From contig JALFAQ010000001.1 in assembly GCA_022772305.1 (NCBI GenBank), positions 21,147 through 85,146 on the forward strand: DNA of 64,000 nt, written 5' to 3'. Positions 24,447 through 33,573 of this stretch are shown piece by piece. Source of the DNA: Corynebacterium glucuronolyticum. GTDB lineage: Bacteria; Actinomycetota; Actinomycetes; Mycobacteriales; Mycobacteriaceae. Every line of letters begins with the position of its first letter. The first letter of the stretch is position 1. Under the pieces are notes generated by a model. It saw only the letters and a program-made list of their open reading frames with translations, was not told where the DNA came from and made no database searches. A program made the translations under genes and the position numbers.

Positions 24447-26042
24447 TTACTGGGCTGCCTTCTCCTCGTTCAGCGCTTCCATGTGATCGACATCCTCCAT
24501 GAGACGCTGGGTCCACGGTGAGATGAGGAACAGGGAGATGGCAACAACAAGCGTGACGGCACCGACACCGTAGTAGAAGACAACATCGCCCAGTGCGGAA
24601 GTGCGCTCAATGACGACGGCTGCTAGACCCTGACCACATGCTGCAGCCAGGAGCCACAACGTCATCGTCTGGGAGGCAAATTTTGCCGGTGCCAGCTTCG
24701 TTGCGCTGGACAAGCCGATAGGGTTCATCATCACCTCAGCGATGGTCTGCACGGCAAACACAGCGACGAGGAACCACCATGGGGAAAGTCCACTTTCGCC
24801 GCCTGGCCACTGACCGAAGCCGAAGCCCATGAGGAGGGCGGACAGGCCAATGATGAAGACGGAGAGTGCGAACTTCTGCGGCGTGTTGGGGAAGTGTCCC
24901 TGCGTCTTGGCGAAGATCCAACCGAGGATCGGTGCGAAGATAAGGACGAAAATGGGGTTGAACATCTGGTACTGCTCAGGGGTGAGAGCGAACAGCGAAC
25001 CAATAGCGCCATCGGTGTTGTTCTTGGCAAAAGTAGCCATCTTGCCTGCGGCCTGCTCGAAGATCATCACGAAGAGCACCTGGCCCACCCACAGCGGGAT
25101 GAATGCCATAAGGTGGCCACGCTCGCGCCCGGTCACCTGGGGAGACTTGAACATCGTGAGGAAGTAGAAGAGGCTCGTGCCCACTGCGAAGAAGAACAGG
25201 GAGTAAGCGATACCGGAGGTTAGCTCACCGAAGATAGCGGTGCAGATAGCGACCAGGGCGAGGAAACCAATGAGAACGCCGACTGCGCCAAGGCTCAGCT
25301 TGCGCCCTTCTCCCTTACGCATCGGGTAGGGGATGTTGAACGCGAACTCGCGGAGCTTGCTGCGCCCGTAGACGAAGGCGACGAGAGCGAAGGCCATACC
25401 AATTGCGGCAGCGATGAAGCCGATGTGGTAGCCGTAGCGATCCTTGAGGAAGCCCGTGATAAGCGGTGCGAAGAGAGAACCGATGTTGATGGACATGTAG
25501 AAGAAAAGGAAGCCCTGGTCACGCCTGGGGTCGCCCTCTTCGTAGAGGCCACCGACAACTGTTGACAGGTTCGGCTTAATGAGACCGGTGCCGATGGCGA
25601 TGAGCACCAGACCGACCCATGAAGTGGGAACTGTTGGAATGGCTAGAACCAGGTGACCGCCCATAATGATGGCACCGCCGGACAATGTTGATAGCCATGG
25701 GCCAAGTAATCGGTCGGCGAGAATGCCACCGGGGATGGTCATGAGGAGCACACCGGCGCCGTACGAGGCCATGACGACCTGGCCGGCGTTGTCGGAGAGT
25801 CCCATACCACCATTAGCAATTGTGTCGGTGAGGAAGTACACGAGGATGGCGCGCATGCCGAACCACGAGAACCTCTCCCACATCTCAACCTGCAACATCC
25901 AGGGGAGACCACCTGGATGGCCAAGGAAGGCCTTATCCTCACGTGGCGGACCAGTTACGAGGTTTTGGGGCTTGTACAAAGACTTTCTTGAAGCCACTCC
26001 AGCGACCTCAACGAGGTCAGTATCTGGTGTGTCTTTAGCCAT
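24447..26042 (-). CDS. Proton-dependent oligopeptide transporter (POT/PTR family)
   Basis: 531 residues with about 14 membrane helices. The POT proton-coupling motif ExxERF appears as VEMWERFSWFGMRAILVYFL in helix 1, and PNLSTVVGGLYEEGDPRRDQGFLFFYMSINIGS is the PTR2 signature covering helices 4-5. It imports di- and tripeptides with protons. The N-terminal 40 residues are hydrophilic. Substrate range is inferred from the family. A long (656-base) A+T-rich interval separates it from the divergent uvrB. Confidence 0.93.
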   Translation of the reverse strand: MAKDTPDTDLVEVAGVASRKSLYKPQNLVTGPPREDKAFLGHPGGLPWMLQVEMWERFSWFGMRAILVYFLTDTIANGGMGLSDNAGQVVMASYGAGVLLMTIPGGILADRLLGPWLSTLSGGAIIMGGHLVLAIPTVPTSWVGLVLIAIGTGLIKPNLSTVVGGLYEEGDPRRDQGFLFFYMSINIGSLFAPLITGFLKDRYGYHIGFIAAAIGMAFALVAFVYGRSKLREFAFNIPYPMRKGEGRKLSLGAVGVLIGFLALVAICTAIFGELTSGIAYSLFFFAVGTSLFYFLTMFKSPQVTGRERGHLMAFIPLWVGQVLFVMIFEQAAGKMATFAKNNTDGAIGSLFALTPEQYQMFNPIFVLIFAPILGWIFAKTQGHFPNTPQKFALSVFIIGLSALLMGFGFGQWPGGESGLSPWWFLVAVFAVQTIAEVMMNPIGLSSATKLAPAKFASQTMTLWLLAAACGQGLAAVVIERTSALGDVVFYYGVGAVTLVVAISLFLISPWTQRLMEDVDHMEALNEEKAAQ

Positions 26043-26698
26043 AATCTTCCTTTCTGGAATACTGCCACCGCTGACGGTGGATTCTGGCCAAGGCTGGCCA
26101 CCCTAGCCAAAACGTCGTGCGTATTGGATCACACTTGGGGATCCTTTTGAACTAACAGATAAAGATCATCAATTGCCTATTTTACATACTGGGAAACTAC
26201 TCAGATGCGTGGCTTTTAACGGTATTACCAATTTTCTGAGATTAAAGACAGCTAGTGGGAAATATAGGGGTAGGAGAACGTATTAGTAGGAGTGCTAAAT
26301 TCGCGTGGTGCTGTTCCCGCATCTGGTTTACTGCAGGACACGGCTTTTCATCGCTTGGCTTTTGTGTCAAGCGCGCAAAAGGAAGTAGGTATACGCACAA
26401 GGGGTGAATGATGGTATCTTTTGTACACCATAGGCGGGGTACACAATCCCGCATTGGTGCGCCTGGCCGAAAGTGACGTGCCAAGGCGCGACTCGTAAAG
26501 GCAAATCGTAGGTGCAGATTGAATAGGTGCGACCTAGCCCACAGGGAAATGGTGCAGTGCTGGCAAGCCGAGAGATTGGTAGTTCGCGATTGACAATTGA
26601 CAAGGGTGGATAGTATGAGGAGCCTGCATGTTTCGTCTGTGTACCAAGAGGAATACTGCAGGTGGTTCGGATTTGCCCGGCCATCGTAGACTGTACAT
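26043..26698. other. Long intergenic region between POT gene and uvrB
   Basis: 656 bases, more A+T rich than the coding flanks, with no ORF that resembles a protein. It must hold the promoters of both divergent genes. A candidate uvrB promoter is TTGACA at 26588 with TATGAG 18 bases on. I see no LexA-type palindrome (GAAC...GTTC) near uvrB, and no RNA gene. Confidence 0.5.
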
Positions 26699-28792
26699 AT
26701 GGCATTTCCTATGGAGCACCCCGTTTTACCGCACTCTGACTTCCGTCCCGTTGAGGCGGTTGAGCGGCGTGAGGGGACTTTTGAGGTTATCTCTGATTAC
26801 GAACCGGCTGGTGACCAGCCTAAGGCGATCAAGGAGCTGTCCGAGCGCATTGAGCGTGGCGAGAAGGACATCGTGCTCATGGGTGCGACGGGTACCGGTA
26901 AGTCGGCAACTGCGGCGTGGCTGATCGAAAAGGTGCAACGCCCGACTCTTGTGATGGCACCGAACAAAACACTGGCGGCCCAGCTTGCCAACGAGCTGCG
27001 ACAGCTGCTGCCCAATAACGCTGTCGAGTACTTCGTGTCGTACTACGACTACTATCAGCCGGAAGCCTACATCGCGCAGACGGACACCTATATCGAGAAG
27101 GATTCCTCCATCAATGAGGATGTGGAGCGTCTGCGTCACTCGGCGACGTCCGCGCTGTTGTCGCGGCGTGATGTCGTCGTTGTCAGTTCCGTTTCGTGCA
27201 TCTACGGCTTGGGCACGCCGCAGTCATACTTAGACCGTTCGCTCAAAATTGAGGTGGGCGAGGAAATTGACCGGGATCGCTTTCTCCGCCTCCTCGTAGA
27301 TATTCAGTATGAGCGCAACGATTATGACCTCAAGCGCGGAGCATTCCGGGTGAAGGGCGATACCGTGGATATTATCCCCGCCTACGAAGAGGTGGCTGTC
27401 CGCGTGGAATTCTTCGGGGATGAGGTTGACCAGCTCTACTACATTCACCCGTTGACGGGCGAAATCATCCGCAACGTAGATGTCCTTCGCATCTTCCCTG
27501 CAACGCACTACATTGCCTCCGAGGGGCGTGTAGAAAAGGCGATTGAGCAAATCCGCGAGGAGCTCGAGGAGCGAATCACATCTTTCGAAAACCGGGGCAA
27601 ACTGCTGGAAGCCCAGCGTCTGCGCATGCGTACGGAGTACGACCTGGAAATGATTGAGGAGATGGGCTTCTGTTCCGGCATCGAAAACTACTCGCGCCAC
27701 ATGGACGGTCGCGAGGCCGGTGATCCGCCACCGACCCTCATCGACTATTTCCCCGAAGACTTCCTCACCATTATCGATGAGTCACACGTCACCGTTCCAC
27801 AGATCGGTGGCATGTACGAGGGTGATGCCTCCCGTAAACGTAACCTCGTGGAGTTCGGTTTCCGCCTTCCTTCCGCTCTGGATAACCGCCCCCTGACGTG
27901 GGAAGAATTTGAGGAACGTAAGGGGCAGACGGTGTATATGTCTGCAACGCCTGGGGATTATGAGCTTGCTGCCGCGGGTGGCGAGTTCGTGGAACAGGTC
28001 ATTCGTCCGACAGGTCTCGTTGATCCGAAGATTGTGGTCAAGCCCACCAAGGGGCAGATCGATGATCTTATCCACGAGATCCGGGTACGTGCAGAGAAGA
28101 AGGAGCGCGTGCTGGTCACAACTTTGACCAAGAAGATGGCAGAGGACCTCACTGAATACCTGCAGGAGAACGGTGTACGGGTGCGCTACATGCACTCCGA
28201 TGTGGATACTCTGCAGCGTGTGGAACTGCTCCGCAAGCTGCGCCTAGGGGAGTACGACGTGCTCGTGGGCATCAACTTGCTGCGTGAGGGGCTGGATCTC
28301 CCGGAGGTGTCGCTCGTGTCCATTCTCGATGCGGATAAGGAGGGCTTCCTGCGCTCCACCAAGTCGCTTATTCAGACCATCGGTCGTGCCGCGCGTAACG
28401 TCTCCGGCGAGGTTCACATGTACGCAGATTCCATTACTGACTCGATGCAGCAGGCGATCGATGAGACGGAGCGCCGTCGCGAAATGCAGATCGCGTATAA
28501 CAAGGAGCATGGCATCGATCCGCAGCCTCTGCGCAAGAAGATCGCTGACATTCTTGATCTTGTTTACGAGGACGGAGGCGAGGCCGAGACACCCAGTGGC
28601 GATGCGGTTGTAGCCAAGGACTACGACGTTTCCACCATGGCGCAAGATGAGGTTGAAAAGCTAATTAAGGATCTGCGCGCGCAAATGGGTGCTGCTGCTC
28701 GGGAGCTGAATTTCGAGCTTGCCGCCCGCTTGCGTGATGAGATTGTCAGCCTGGAAAGGGAGCTGAGGGGGTTAAAGGAAGCAGGCATTTAG
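26699..28792 (+). CDS. uvrB: Excinuclease ABC subunit B
   Basis: 697 residues from ATG 26699; ATG 26711 is an alternative, and neither has a strong ribosome site. UvrB verifies DNA damage delivered by UvrA and recruits UvrC. The Walker [14 protein letters not shown] is near residue 62, the beta-hairpin region [11 protein letters not shown] with FVSYYD follows, TIIDESHVT is the DExH box, [17 protein letters not shown] and [10 protein letters not shown] are motifs V-VI, and the C-terminal UVR domain is [18 protein letters not shown]. The partner uvrA is 7 kb downstream; uvrC is not in the window. Confidence 0.97.
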   Translation: MAFPMEHPVLPHSDFRPVEAVERREGTFEVISDYEPAGDQPKAIKELSERIERGEKDIVLMGATGTGKSATAAWLIEKVQRPTLVMAPNKTLAAQLANELRQLLPNNAVEYFVSYYDYYQPEAYIAQTDTYIEKDSSINEDVERLRHSATSALLSRRDVVVVSSVSCIYGLGTPQSYLDRSLKIEVGEEIDRDRFLRLLVDIQYERNDYDLKRGAFRVKGDTVDIIPAYEEVAVRVEFFGDEVDQLYYIHPLTGEIIRNVDVLRIFPATHYIASEGRVEKAIEQIREELEERITSFENRGKLLEAQRLRMRTEYDLEMIEEMGFCSGIENYSRHMDGREAGDPPPTLIDYFPEDFLTIIDESHVTVPQIGGMYEGDASRKRNLVEFGFRLPSALDNRPLTWEEFEERKGQTVYMSATPGDYELAAAGGEFVEQVIRPTGLVDPKIVVKPTKGQIDDLIHEIRVRAEKKERVLVTTLTKKMAEDLTEYLQENGVRVRYMHSDVDTLQRVELLRKLRLGEYDVLVGINLLREGLDLPEVSLVSILDADKEGFLRSTKSLIQTIGRAARNVSGEVHMYADSITDSMQQAIDETERRREMQIAYNKEHGIDPQPLRKKIADILDLVYEDGGEAETPSGDAVVAKDYDVSTMAQDEVEKLIKDLRAQMGAAARELNFELAARLRDEIVSLERELRGLKEAGI

Positions 28793-28847
28793 TCAACAAT
28801 GTAATCTGGAGTTCAGGCAATTGACCAAAATATGTGGAAGGTAACGA

Positions 28848-29288
28848 ATGTCCGCTTATAAGAGCATCGTTGTGGGAACTGACGGTTCAAAGTCTTCACT
28901 GCTCGCAGTGAAGCGCGCTGCACAGATCGCAGCATCCTTCGATGCGAAGCTAATCATCGGCTGTGCGTACTACGAGAACGAGGAGCAGGCCACCAAGACC
29001 CTGCGCAAGGATTCTGTCACCGTCCTGGGCGACGACCCGGCGCTGAAGAACCTCGAGTCCGCTCGCGCTGCCGCCGAAGAGGTGGGTGCCACCAGCATCG
29101 AGACCGCCATCAAGCCCGGTACGCCGGTTGAGGCTCTCATGGCTATCGTCCATGAGAACGACGCGGACCTGCTTGTCGTGGGTAACCGTGGCATCAACTC
29201 TCTTACCGGTCGTCTGCTGGGCTCTGTCCCGGCTGATGTCGCTCGTCAGTCTGAGTGCGACGTCATGATCGTCCACACGGTTCAGTAA
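28848..29288 (+). CDS. Universal stress protein, ATP-binding type
   Basis: 146 residues, a single Usp domain. VVGTDGSKSSLLAVKRA is the N-terminal strand-loop, and the C-terminal VVGNRGINSLTGRLLGSVPADVARQSECDVMIVH fits the ATP-binding pattern G-2x-G-9x-G(S/T). GGAAGG precedes the ATG by about 9 bases. UspA-type genes sit next to uvrB in C. glutamicum as well. A role in stress survival is inferred from the family. Confidence 0.9.
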   Translation: MSAYKSIVVGTDGSKSSLLAVKRAAQIAASFDAKLIIGCAYYENEEQATKTLRKDSVTVLGDDPALKNLESARAAAEEVGATSIETAIKPGTPVEALMAIVHENDADLLVVGNRGINSLTGRLLGSVPADVARQSECDVMIVHTVQ

Positions 29289-29340
29289 CGTCACCCAGTC
29301 GCCATCGGCTGCGTGGCCGATTGGCGGAGGTAAACGTCAC

Positions 29341-29376
29341 CCGTCGGTGCACCACCACTGTGCACCGACGGTTTTT
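29341..29376 (+). terminator. Intrinsic terminator after the usp gene
   Basis: CCGTCGGTGCAC, loop CACCACT, GTGCACCGACGG then TTTTT: a perfect 12-bp stem with a T-run between usp and the convergent helicase gene. Confidence 0.93.
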
Positions 29377-29381
29377 GCGTC

Positions 29382-31601
29382 CTACTCGCCGATGACCGTG
29401 AGCGTCTGCGTGGCGCGCGTCGCAGCCACGTACAGATCCTGTAGACCTTGCGAGGAATTCTCGATGATGCTGCTTGGCTTCACGAGGATGACGTGGTCGA
29501 ACTCGAGACCCTTAATATCGTGGACGTTTTCTGTATCGATGATTTGCACGAGTCGGCCGTCATCGAATTGCTGCGCAATAGCCTCGGTGTCCGTTCCAGT
29601 GGGGAGGAATCGCACAGGTATCCCGGTCTCCCTAATCGCCGTCGCGGGCTCCTGGTCAGGGTCGATGCTCTCGAGGAGGGCGTTGGCATATTCCATAATC
29701 TCCGCTGGGGTGCGGTAGTTTACAGTTAGTCGGTGGATTTTAAACCGCTTGTCGACGAATGGTTCTAAGGTCTCCTCCCAGCTTTCGACGCCGGCCGGGG
29801 CTGAGGTCTGAGCGGTGTCTCCGACCAGCGTCATCCACCGGTTAGGGGAGCGGCGCATCACCATTCGCCATTCCATGGGGGTGAGCTCCTGCGCTTCGTC
29901 GACGACAACATGGCCGTATGCCCAGGTGTAGTCCTCAGAGGCGCGCTCCACCGTGGTGCGATTATCGGTTTCCTGTTGGCGGCGCGCCAGCTGTTCCGCG
30001 TCGATAACATCGTGGGCGGAAAGGATCTCGGCTTCGAGCTCATCGTCGAGGTCGGTATTTTCCGACGATTGGAGAACATCGAGGGCTTCCTGCGCCTCAG
30101 CGAGCTGTTGCTGCCATTCTTTTTCTTCGCGCTTGCGCTGCTCCTCCGGATCCAGAACGCCGATGCGATAAGCGAGCTCATCCACGAGGGCTGCGTCCGA
30201 ATCGGTCCATGCGTATCCGTCCGCGCGAAAGAGCCCGTCGCGGGTCTCGTCGTCGTAGTCCCCGGCGACCTCGTCGAGAACCGCGCGGTCGCTGAGCATC
30301 TCAGCGAGTACGTCTTCGGGGGTGAGCTCTGGCCACAGGGAATCAGAGACCTCGGCGAACTGTGGCTCGTCCAGCAGCTCGTCGGTCAGCTCTGCCGTGT
30401 CAGCAGCAGACAGGAGGTTGTCGCCACCCAGGGGGTCGGCACCGATGATCTCAGTCAACTTCTGGGCGGTGAGCTCGGCGAGTTGATCAGCGAAAATCCC
30501 GCGAGCTTCATTGTGCGGCTTCCGTGAGCGTCGCGCCCGTGTGCGTGACTTCTTCACCATGGCGGGTGTGATGTCAACGAGCACACCATCGAGCTGGATA
30601 GTGATTGGTTCGTTCGGAACGACCTCATAACGCTGCAGCGCAGCGGTGAGAATCGTTACCATCTCCTCGCTGCCCTTAATCTCCTTGCCTAGAAGAGTTT
30701 CCTGGGCGACGGGTGTAAAGCCCGGGTACAGCGTGCCGACGGTGCGAAGCACCACGCCGGTTTCGCCAAGCTCTGGGAGGACGCGGGAGATGTAGTCCAA
30801 AAACGTCGAATTCGGGCCTAGGAGGAGAACGCCGGTTTTTGCCAGCTGATCCCTCCACGTGTACAGCAGGTATGCCACGCGGTGGAGTGCGACGGCGGTC
30901 TTTCCCGTGCCGGGGCCACCTTCGACAACCATGACACCACGGGAGGGATCGCGGATAATCGTGTCCTGTTCGCGTTGGATCGTCTCCACGATGTCCGACA
31001 TGTATCCGGTTCGCGCGCGGTTGAGTGCGTCGAAAAGTGCCGACTCGCCTGCGACGGTATCGCTTGCTGGCCTGGCGCCACCTGCTGTCTCGCTGCGGGC
31101 ATCGGGGTTCAATACCTCGTCGGTGATGTCAGTAACCGTCCGTGACGACATACGGATATGCCTGCGCACATGGACACCCTCTGGCTGTGCGGTGGTGGCC
31201 AAGTAATAGGGACGGGCTGCGGGCGCGCGCCAATCAAGAAGCAGCGTCCTGTAATGATCTTCGGGAGCGTCCACACCGAGGCGTCCAATGTAGCGCCGGT
31301 CCTGCTCCGCTTTGCCTGGAACAGGGTTTTCTGGATCGGAATCCTCTACATCAATGCGGCCAAAGACGAGGCCCACCTGTGCGAGGTTCATGCGGTCCAG
31401 CCGCTTGGCAAGAGTCGCCACCTCCACCTCGCGTTGGACGAGATCCTCGGCCAGCGGGCTGTTGGTGTCGAGCTTCTTCACAGCCGATTCAAGCCGTGCC
31501 CGCGCGGTGTCAATGTCGCCGTCGATGCGACGAAACAGGCCATCCACGTACTCCTGTTCAGCTGCGATCGCGTTCGTCTTCTGGCGATCATTGTCAGTCA
31601 C
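29382..31601 (-). CDS. HelD-type RNA polymerase recycling ATPase (SF1 helicase-like)
   Basis: 739 residues. The N-terminus (about 1-110) is a predicted antiparallel coiled coil (ARLESAVKKLDTNSP, VQREVEVATLAKRLDRM), the arm that HelD pushes into the RNA polymerase secondary channel. Walker A GGPGTGKTAVALHR is at about 227-240, VVDEAQELTPMEWRM is Walker B, and VNYRTPAEIM and GLEFDHVILVKPS are C-terminal motor motifs. Between the two lobes lies a Glu/Asp-rich insert (VLDPEEQRKREEKEWQQQ). In actinobacteria HelD/HelR frees stalled polymerase and can give rifamycin tolerance. I see no rifamycin-associated element upstream. The alternative label is generic UvrD/Rep-like helicase. Confidence 0.85.
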   Translation of the reverse strand: MTDNDRQKTNAIAAEQEYVDGLFRRIDGDIDTARARLESAVKKLDTNSPLAEDLVQREVEVATLAKRLDRMNLAQVGLVFGRIDVEDSDPENPVPGKAEQDRRYIGRLGVDAPEDHYRTLLLDWRAPAARPYYLATTAQPEGVHVRRHIRMSSRTVTDITDEVLNPDARSETAGGARPASDTVAGESALFDALNRARTGYMSDIVETIQREQDTIIRDPSRGVMVVEGGPGTGKTAVALHRVAYLLYTWRDQLAKTGVLLLGPNSTFLDYISRVLPELGETGVVLRTVGTLYPGFTPVAQETLLGKEIKGSEEMVTILTAALQRYEVVPNEPITIQLDGVLVDITPAMVKKSRTRARRSRKPHNEARGIFADQLAELTAQKLTEIIGADPLGGDNLLSAADTAELTDELLDEPQFAEVSDSLWPELTPEDVLAEMLSDRAVLDEVAGDYDDETRDGLFRADGYAWTDSDAALVDELAYRIGVLDPEEQRKREEKEWQQQLAEAQEALDVLQSSENTDLDDELEAEILSAHDVIDAEQLARRQQETDNRTTVERASEDYTWAYGHVVVDEAQELTPMEWRMVMRRSPNRWMTLVGDTAQTSAPAGVESWEETLEPFVDKRFKIHRLTVNYRTPAEIMEYANALLESIDPDQEPATAIRETGIPVRFLPTGTDTEAIAQQFDDGRLVQIIDTENVHDIKGLEFDHVILVKPSSIIENSSQGLQDLYVAATRATQTLTVIGE

Positions 31602-32060
31602 GTGTGGTTAACCTCCAGATGGTTGTCCAGATATCTGTTTCAAAGCCGGTAGGCATTGGAAACGTCAAGGGACCTAGAATACTCCAACTCTTGACGAGGA
31701 AGGGGAACACGAAAGTCTGCGCACTGTGGGGGAGCTGTTGCTTTGACAGGAACTTGCACCACCCGCGCCTACGCCGTCGGCCACCATCGCTCTACAGAGC
31801 GTCGATGGCCGACTATATTCCGTTCGGTTCTTCCACGAAGTAGAAGACGTCATGGTCACTCTTCATTCCAGTGTGGGAATTCTCGTGTGAGAAGCATTAT
31901 AGGAGAAAGGAGATCCAGCGATGAATTCTCAATGCCATGCACCAGGCAATGTGTTCCTTTGTATCTTGGCACGGGGATCAGGGTAAGTCGACGATTCTCG
32001 GATCCGCTAGTAACACGAGAATCCGAATGTGGGTCACAACCATCTCGCAAGAATTGTCTG

Positions 32061-32087
32061 TTGCTCACGGGGAAAGCGTATTATAAT
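32061..32087 (+). promoter_or_regulatory. tetR promoter
   Basis: A perfect -10 box TATAAT (32082-32087) with TTGCTC 15 bases upstream. The palindromic operator starts 4 bases after the -10 box, so it should cover the transcription start. Confidence 0.6.
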
Positions 32088-32090
32088 ATG

Positions 32091-32102
32091 TGTTATATAA
32101 CA
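32091..32102 (+). promoter_or_regulatory. Palindromic operator of the TetR regulator
   Basis: TGTTATATAACA is a perfect 12-bp palindrome lying between the -10 box and the ATG of the TetR-family gene, with no interruption at the centre. This location is classical for autorepression by TetR-family proteins. The binding itself is inferred. Confidence 0.55.
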
Positions 32103-32124
32103 GGAGTAATAGAAAGAAGTTGCA

Positions 32125-32697
32125 ATGCCACCCCGGTCGAAAGTTTCGCGTGAAGACATCGTTGACGCAGCCTTTAGCGTCGTCCGTGAATGTGGGATAG
32201 AACAGATGAATACGCGACATGTCGCGCAACAACTGGGATGCTCGACCCAGCCAGTTATGTACCACTTCAAGACGATGGAGATCCTCAGACAAGAGGTTTA
32301 TGAACGAGCGGATCTCTTTCATACGGAATATCTGCTCAGTGGGAACTCCGGCAACGTGACGCCGTTTCTCCGCATCGGCCTGAACTATATTCGCTTTGCC
32401 AGGGAAGAGGCGCCCCTGTTTCGTTTCCTCTTTCAATCTGGCTATTCGCCACATCGTACCATCGTGGAGATTGTCGATAGTGACGAGCTCCGTCCACTGC
32501 TTTCAGCGTTGCAAAAGGAGACCGGGTTAGGTCTCGAGCAGGCAAAAGGGGTGTTTATGACCCTTGCCTTGCTCACCCACGGTTGCGCCAGTCTGCTTTC
32601 GAATCACCACATTGAATACGACGAAGCGTTAGTCATTTCTCACCTGAAACGCGCTCTAAATGGCGCAATACTGGCTGCCCAGGAGCAGCCAAAATGA
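32125..32697 (+). CDS. TetR-family transcriptional regulator
   Basis: 190 residues from ATG 32125, with GAAAGAAG about 7 bases upstream. The N-terminal HTH (SREDIVDAAFSVVRECGIEQMNTRHVAQQLGCSTQPVMYHF) is intact, and the C-terminal ligand domain has the TetR all-helical pattern. Its stop overlaps the start of the CPBP protease pseudogene (ATGA), so the two were an operon under its own operator. Codon use is less biased toward G/C at third positions than the core genes, which may point to horizontal transfer. The ligand is unknown. Confidence 0.88.
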   Translation: MPPRSKVSREDIVDAAFSVVRECGIEQMNTRHVAQQLGCSTQPVMYHFKTMEILRQEVYERADLFHTEYLLSGNSGNVTPFLRIGLNYIRFAREEAPLFRFLFQSGYSPHRTIVEIVDSDELRPLLSALQKETGLGLEQAKGVFMTLALLTHGCASLLSNHHIEYDEALVISHLKRALNGAILAAQEQPK

Positions 32698-33444
32698 AGA
32701 AACTGTATGACAAGAGTGCACTGTATTTCTCGCTCACCTGGATTGCCATCTACTGTGTGCTGCGGTCCCTAGCGTTCACGCTCAATGATGCCGTCGGCAT
32801 TCGGTTCTCGGTCAGCGCCCTCTTCGCTGTCATCCAAACGGCTATCCTCATCGTCTTCCTTCGGCGAAATGGGGCTTTGTCCGCGTTACGGAATTCAGCG
32901 GCCGGTGCTACCGTCACGTCACGTCGCTTCCTCATATTACCTCCCGCTATTCGTTCTCATGAGCGGTGGTCTCTGGAATGGCTTCGCTCTCCGCTACACG
33001 CCCGTGGAAACGGTGTTTTACATCTGCCTCGTGCTATGTGTGGGATTTCTGGAGGAACTCATTTTCCGCGGTTTCCACTTCCGCGCGATCGCAAAAGACA
33101 GTGTGGCGCAAGCGATCATCATCTCCAGCGTGACCTTTGGGATTGGCTACATTGTGAATAGCGTGAACGGAAGTGGGCAGTCTCTCATGGTCACGCTGTT
33201 GTAAATGGTGTTTGCGGTCGCCGTTGGATTCCTGTTCGTCACTATTGTCTACCGGGGCGGATGCCTCTGGCCGTGCATCATTACGCATCAGCTAATAAGC
33301 ATCTATGAAGGCTTTACTGTTGAAGCTGGCCTGACAACCGACAAGCTCGTCCTTTATCTATTCACCCAGATGGCAGTGATTGTGACGTACACGATTGTCC
33401 TTTACAAGACAATCCCGCAGCCTCAGCTCATGAATCGCCGGTAA
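32694..33444 (+). pseudogene. CPBP-family intramembrane metalloprotease, degraded
   Basis: The reading frame starts at ATG 32694 (MKKLYDKSALYFSLTWIAIYC), then breaks at the GGGG run 32871-32874: removing one G restores FLRRNG-LCPRYGIQRPVLPS, which fits the family. The next frame carries motif 1 EELIFRG, then reaches an in-frame TAA at 33202 exactly where relatives have Gln (LMVTLL-stop-MVFAVAVGFLF). Motif 2 reads FGIGYIVN, where the family has FGxxH, so the zinc ligand His is Tyr, and motif 3 HQLIS lacks the usual Asn/Asp. Four lesions indicate a dead gene. CPBP proteins cleave within membranes or protect against bacteriocins. Confidence 0.85.
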
Positions 33445-33515
33445 TTACTGGTGCCTTACAATTCCGGGGGAGCCGCTAAAGAGCGCCCAGGGAAATGAGG
33501 AAGATGGAGACAAGG

Positions 33516-33551
33516 AAAAAGCACTCTGGAAAACTTTCCAGAGTGCTTTTT
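33516..33551. terminator. Bidirectional intrinsic terminator
   Basis: AAAAAGCACTCTGGAA, loop AACT, TTCCAGAGTGCTTTTT. A perfect stem with A- and T-tracts, placed between the CPBP remnant and the convergent DoxX-type gene, so it can serve both. Confidence 0.9.
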
Positions 33552-33573
33552 GCTTTGACTTTACATCAGGCTG

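Noticed and set aside
26043-26698. LexA/SOS box before uvrB
   Set aside because: No GAAC...GTTC type palindrome was found in this interval or near the start codon.
31602-32060. Possible extra gene or RNA between helD and tetR
   Set aside because: Only short overlapping ORFs, no RNA fold or conserved motif seen; the region appears to be promoter and spacer DNA.
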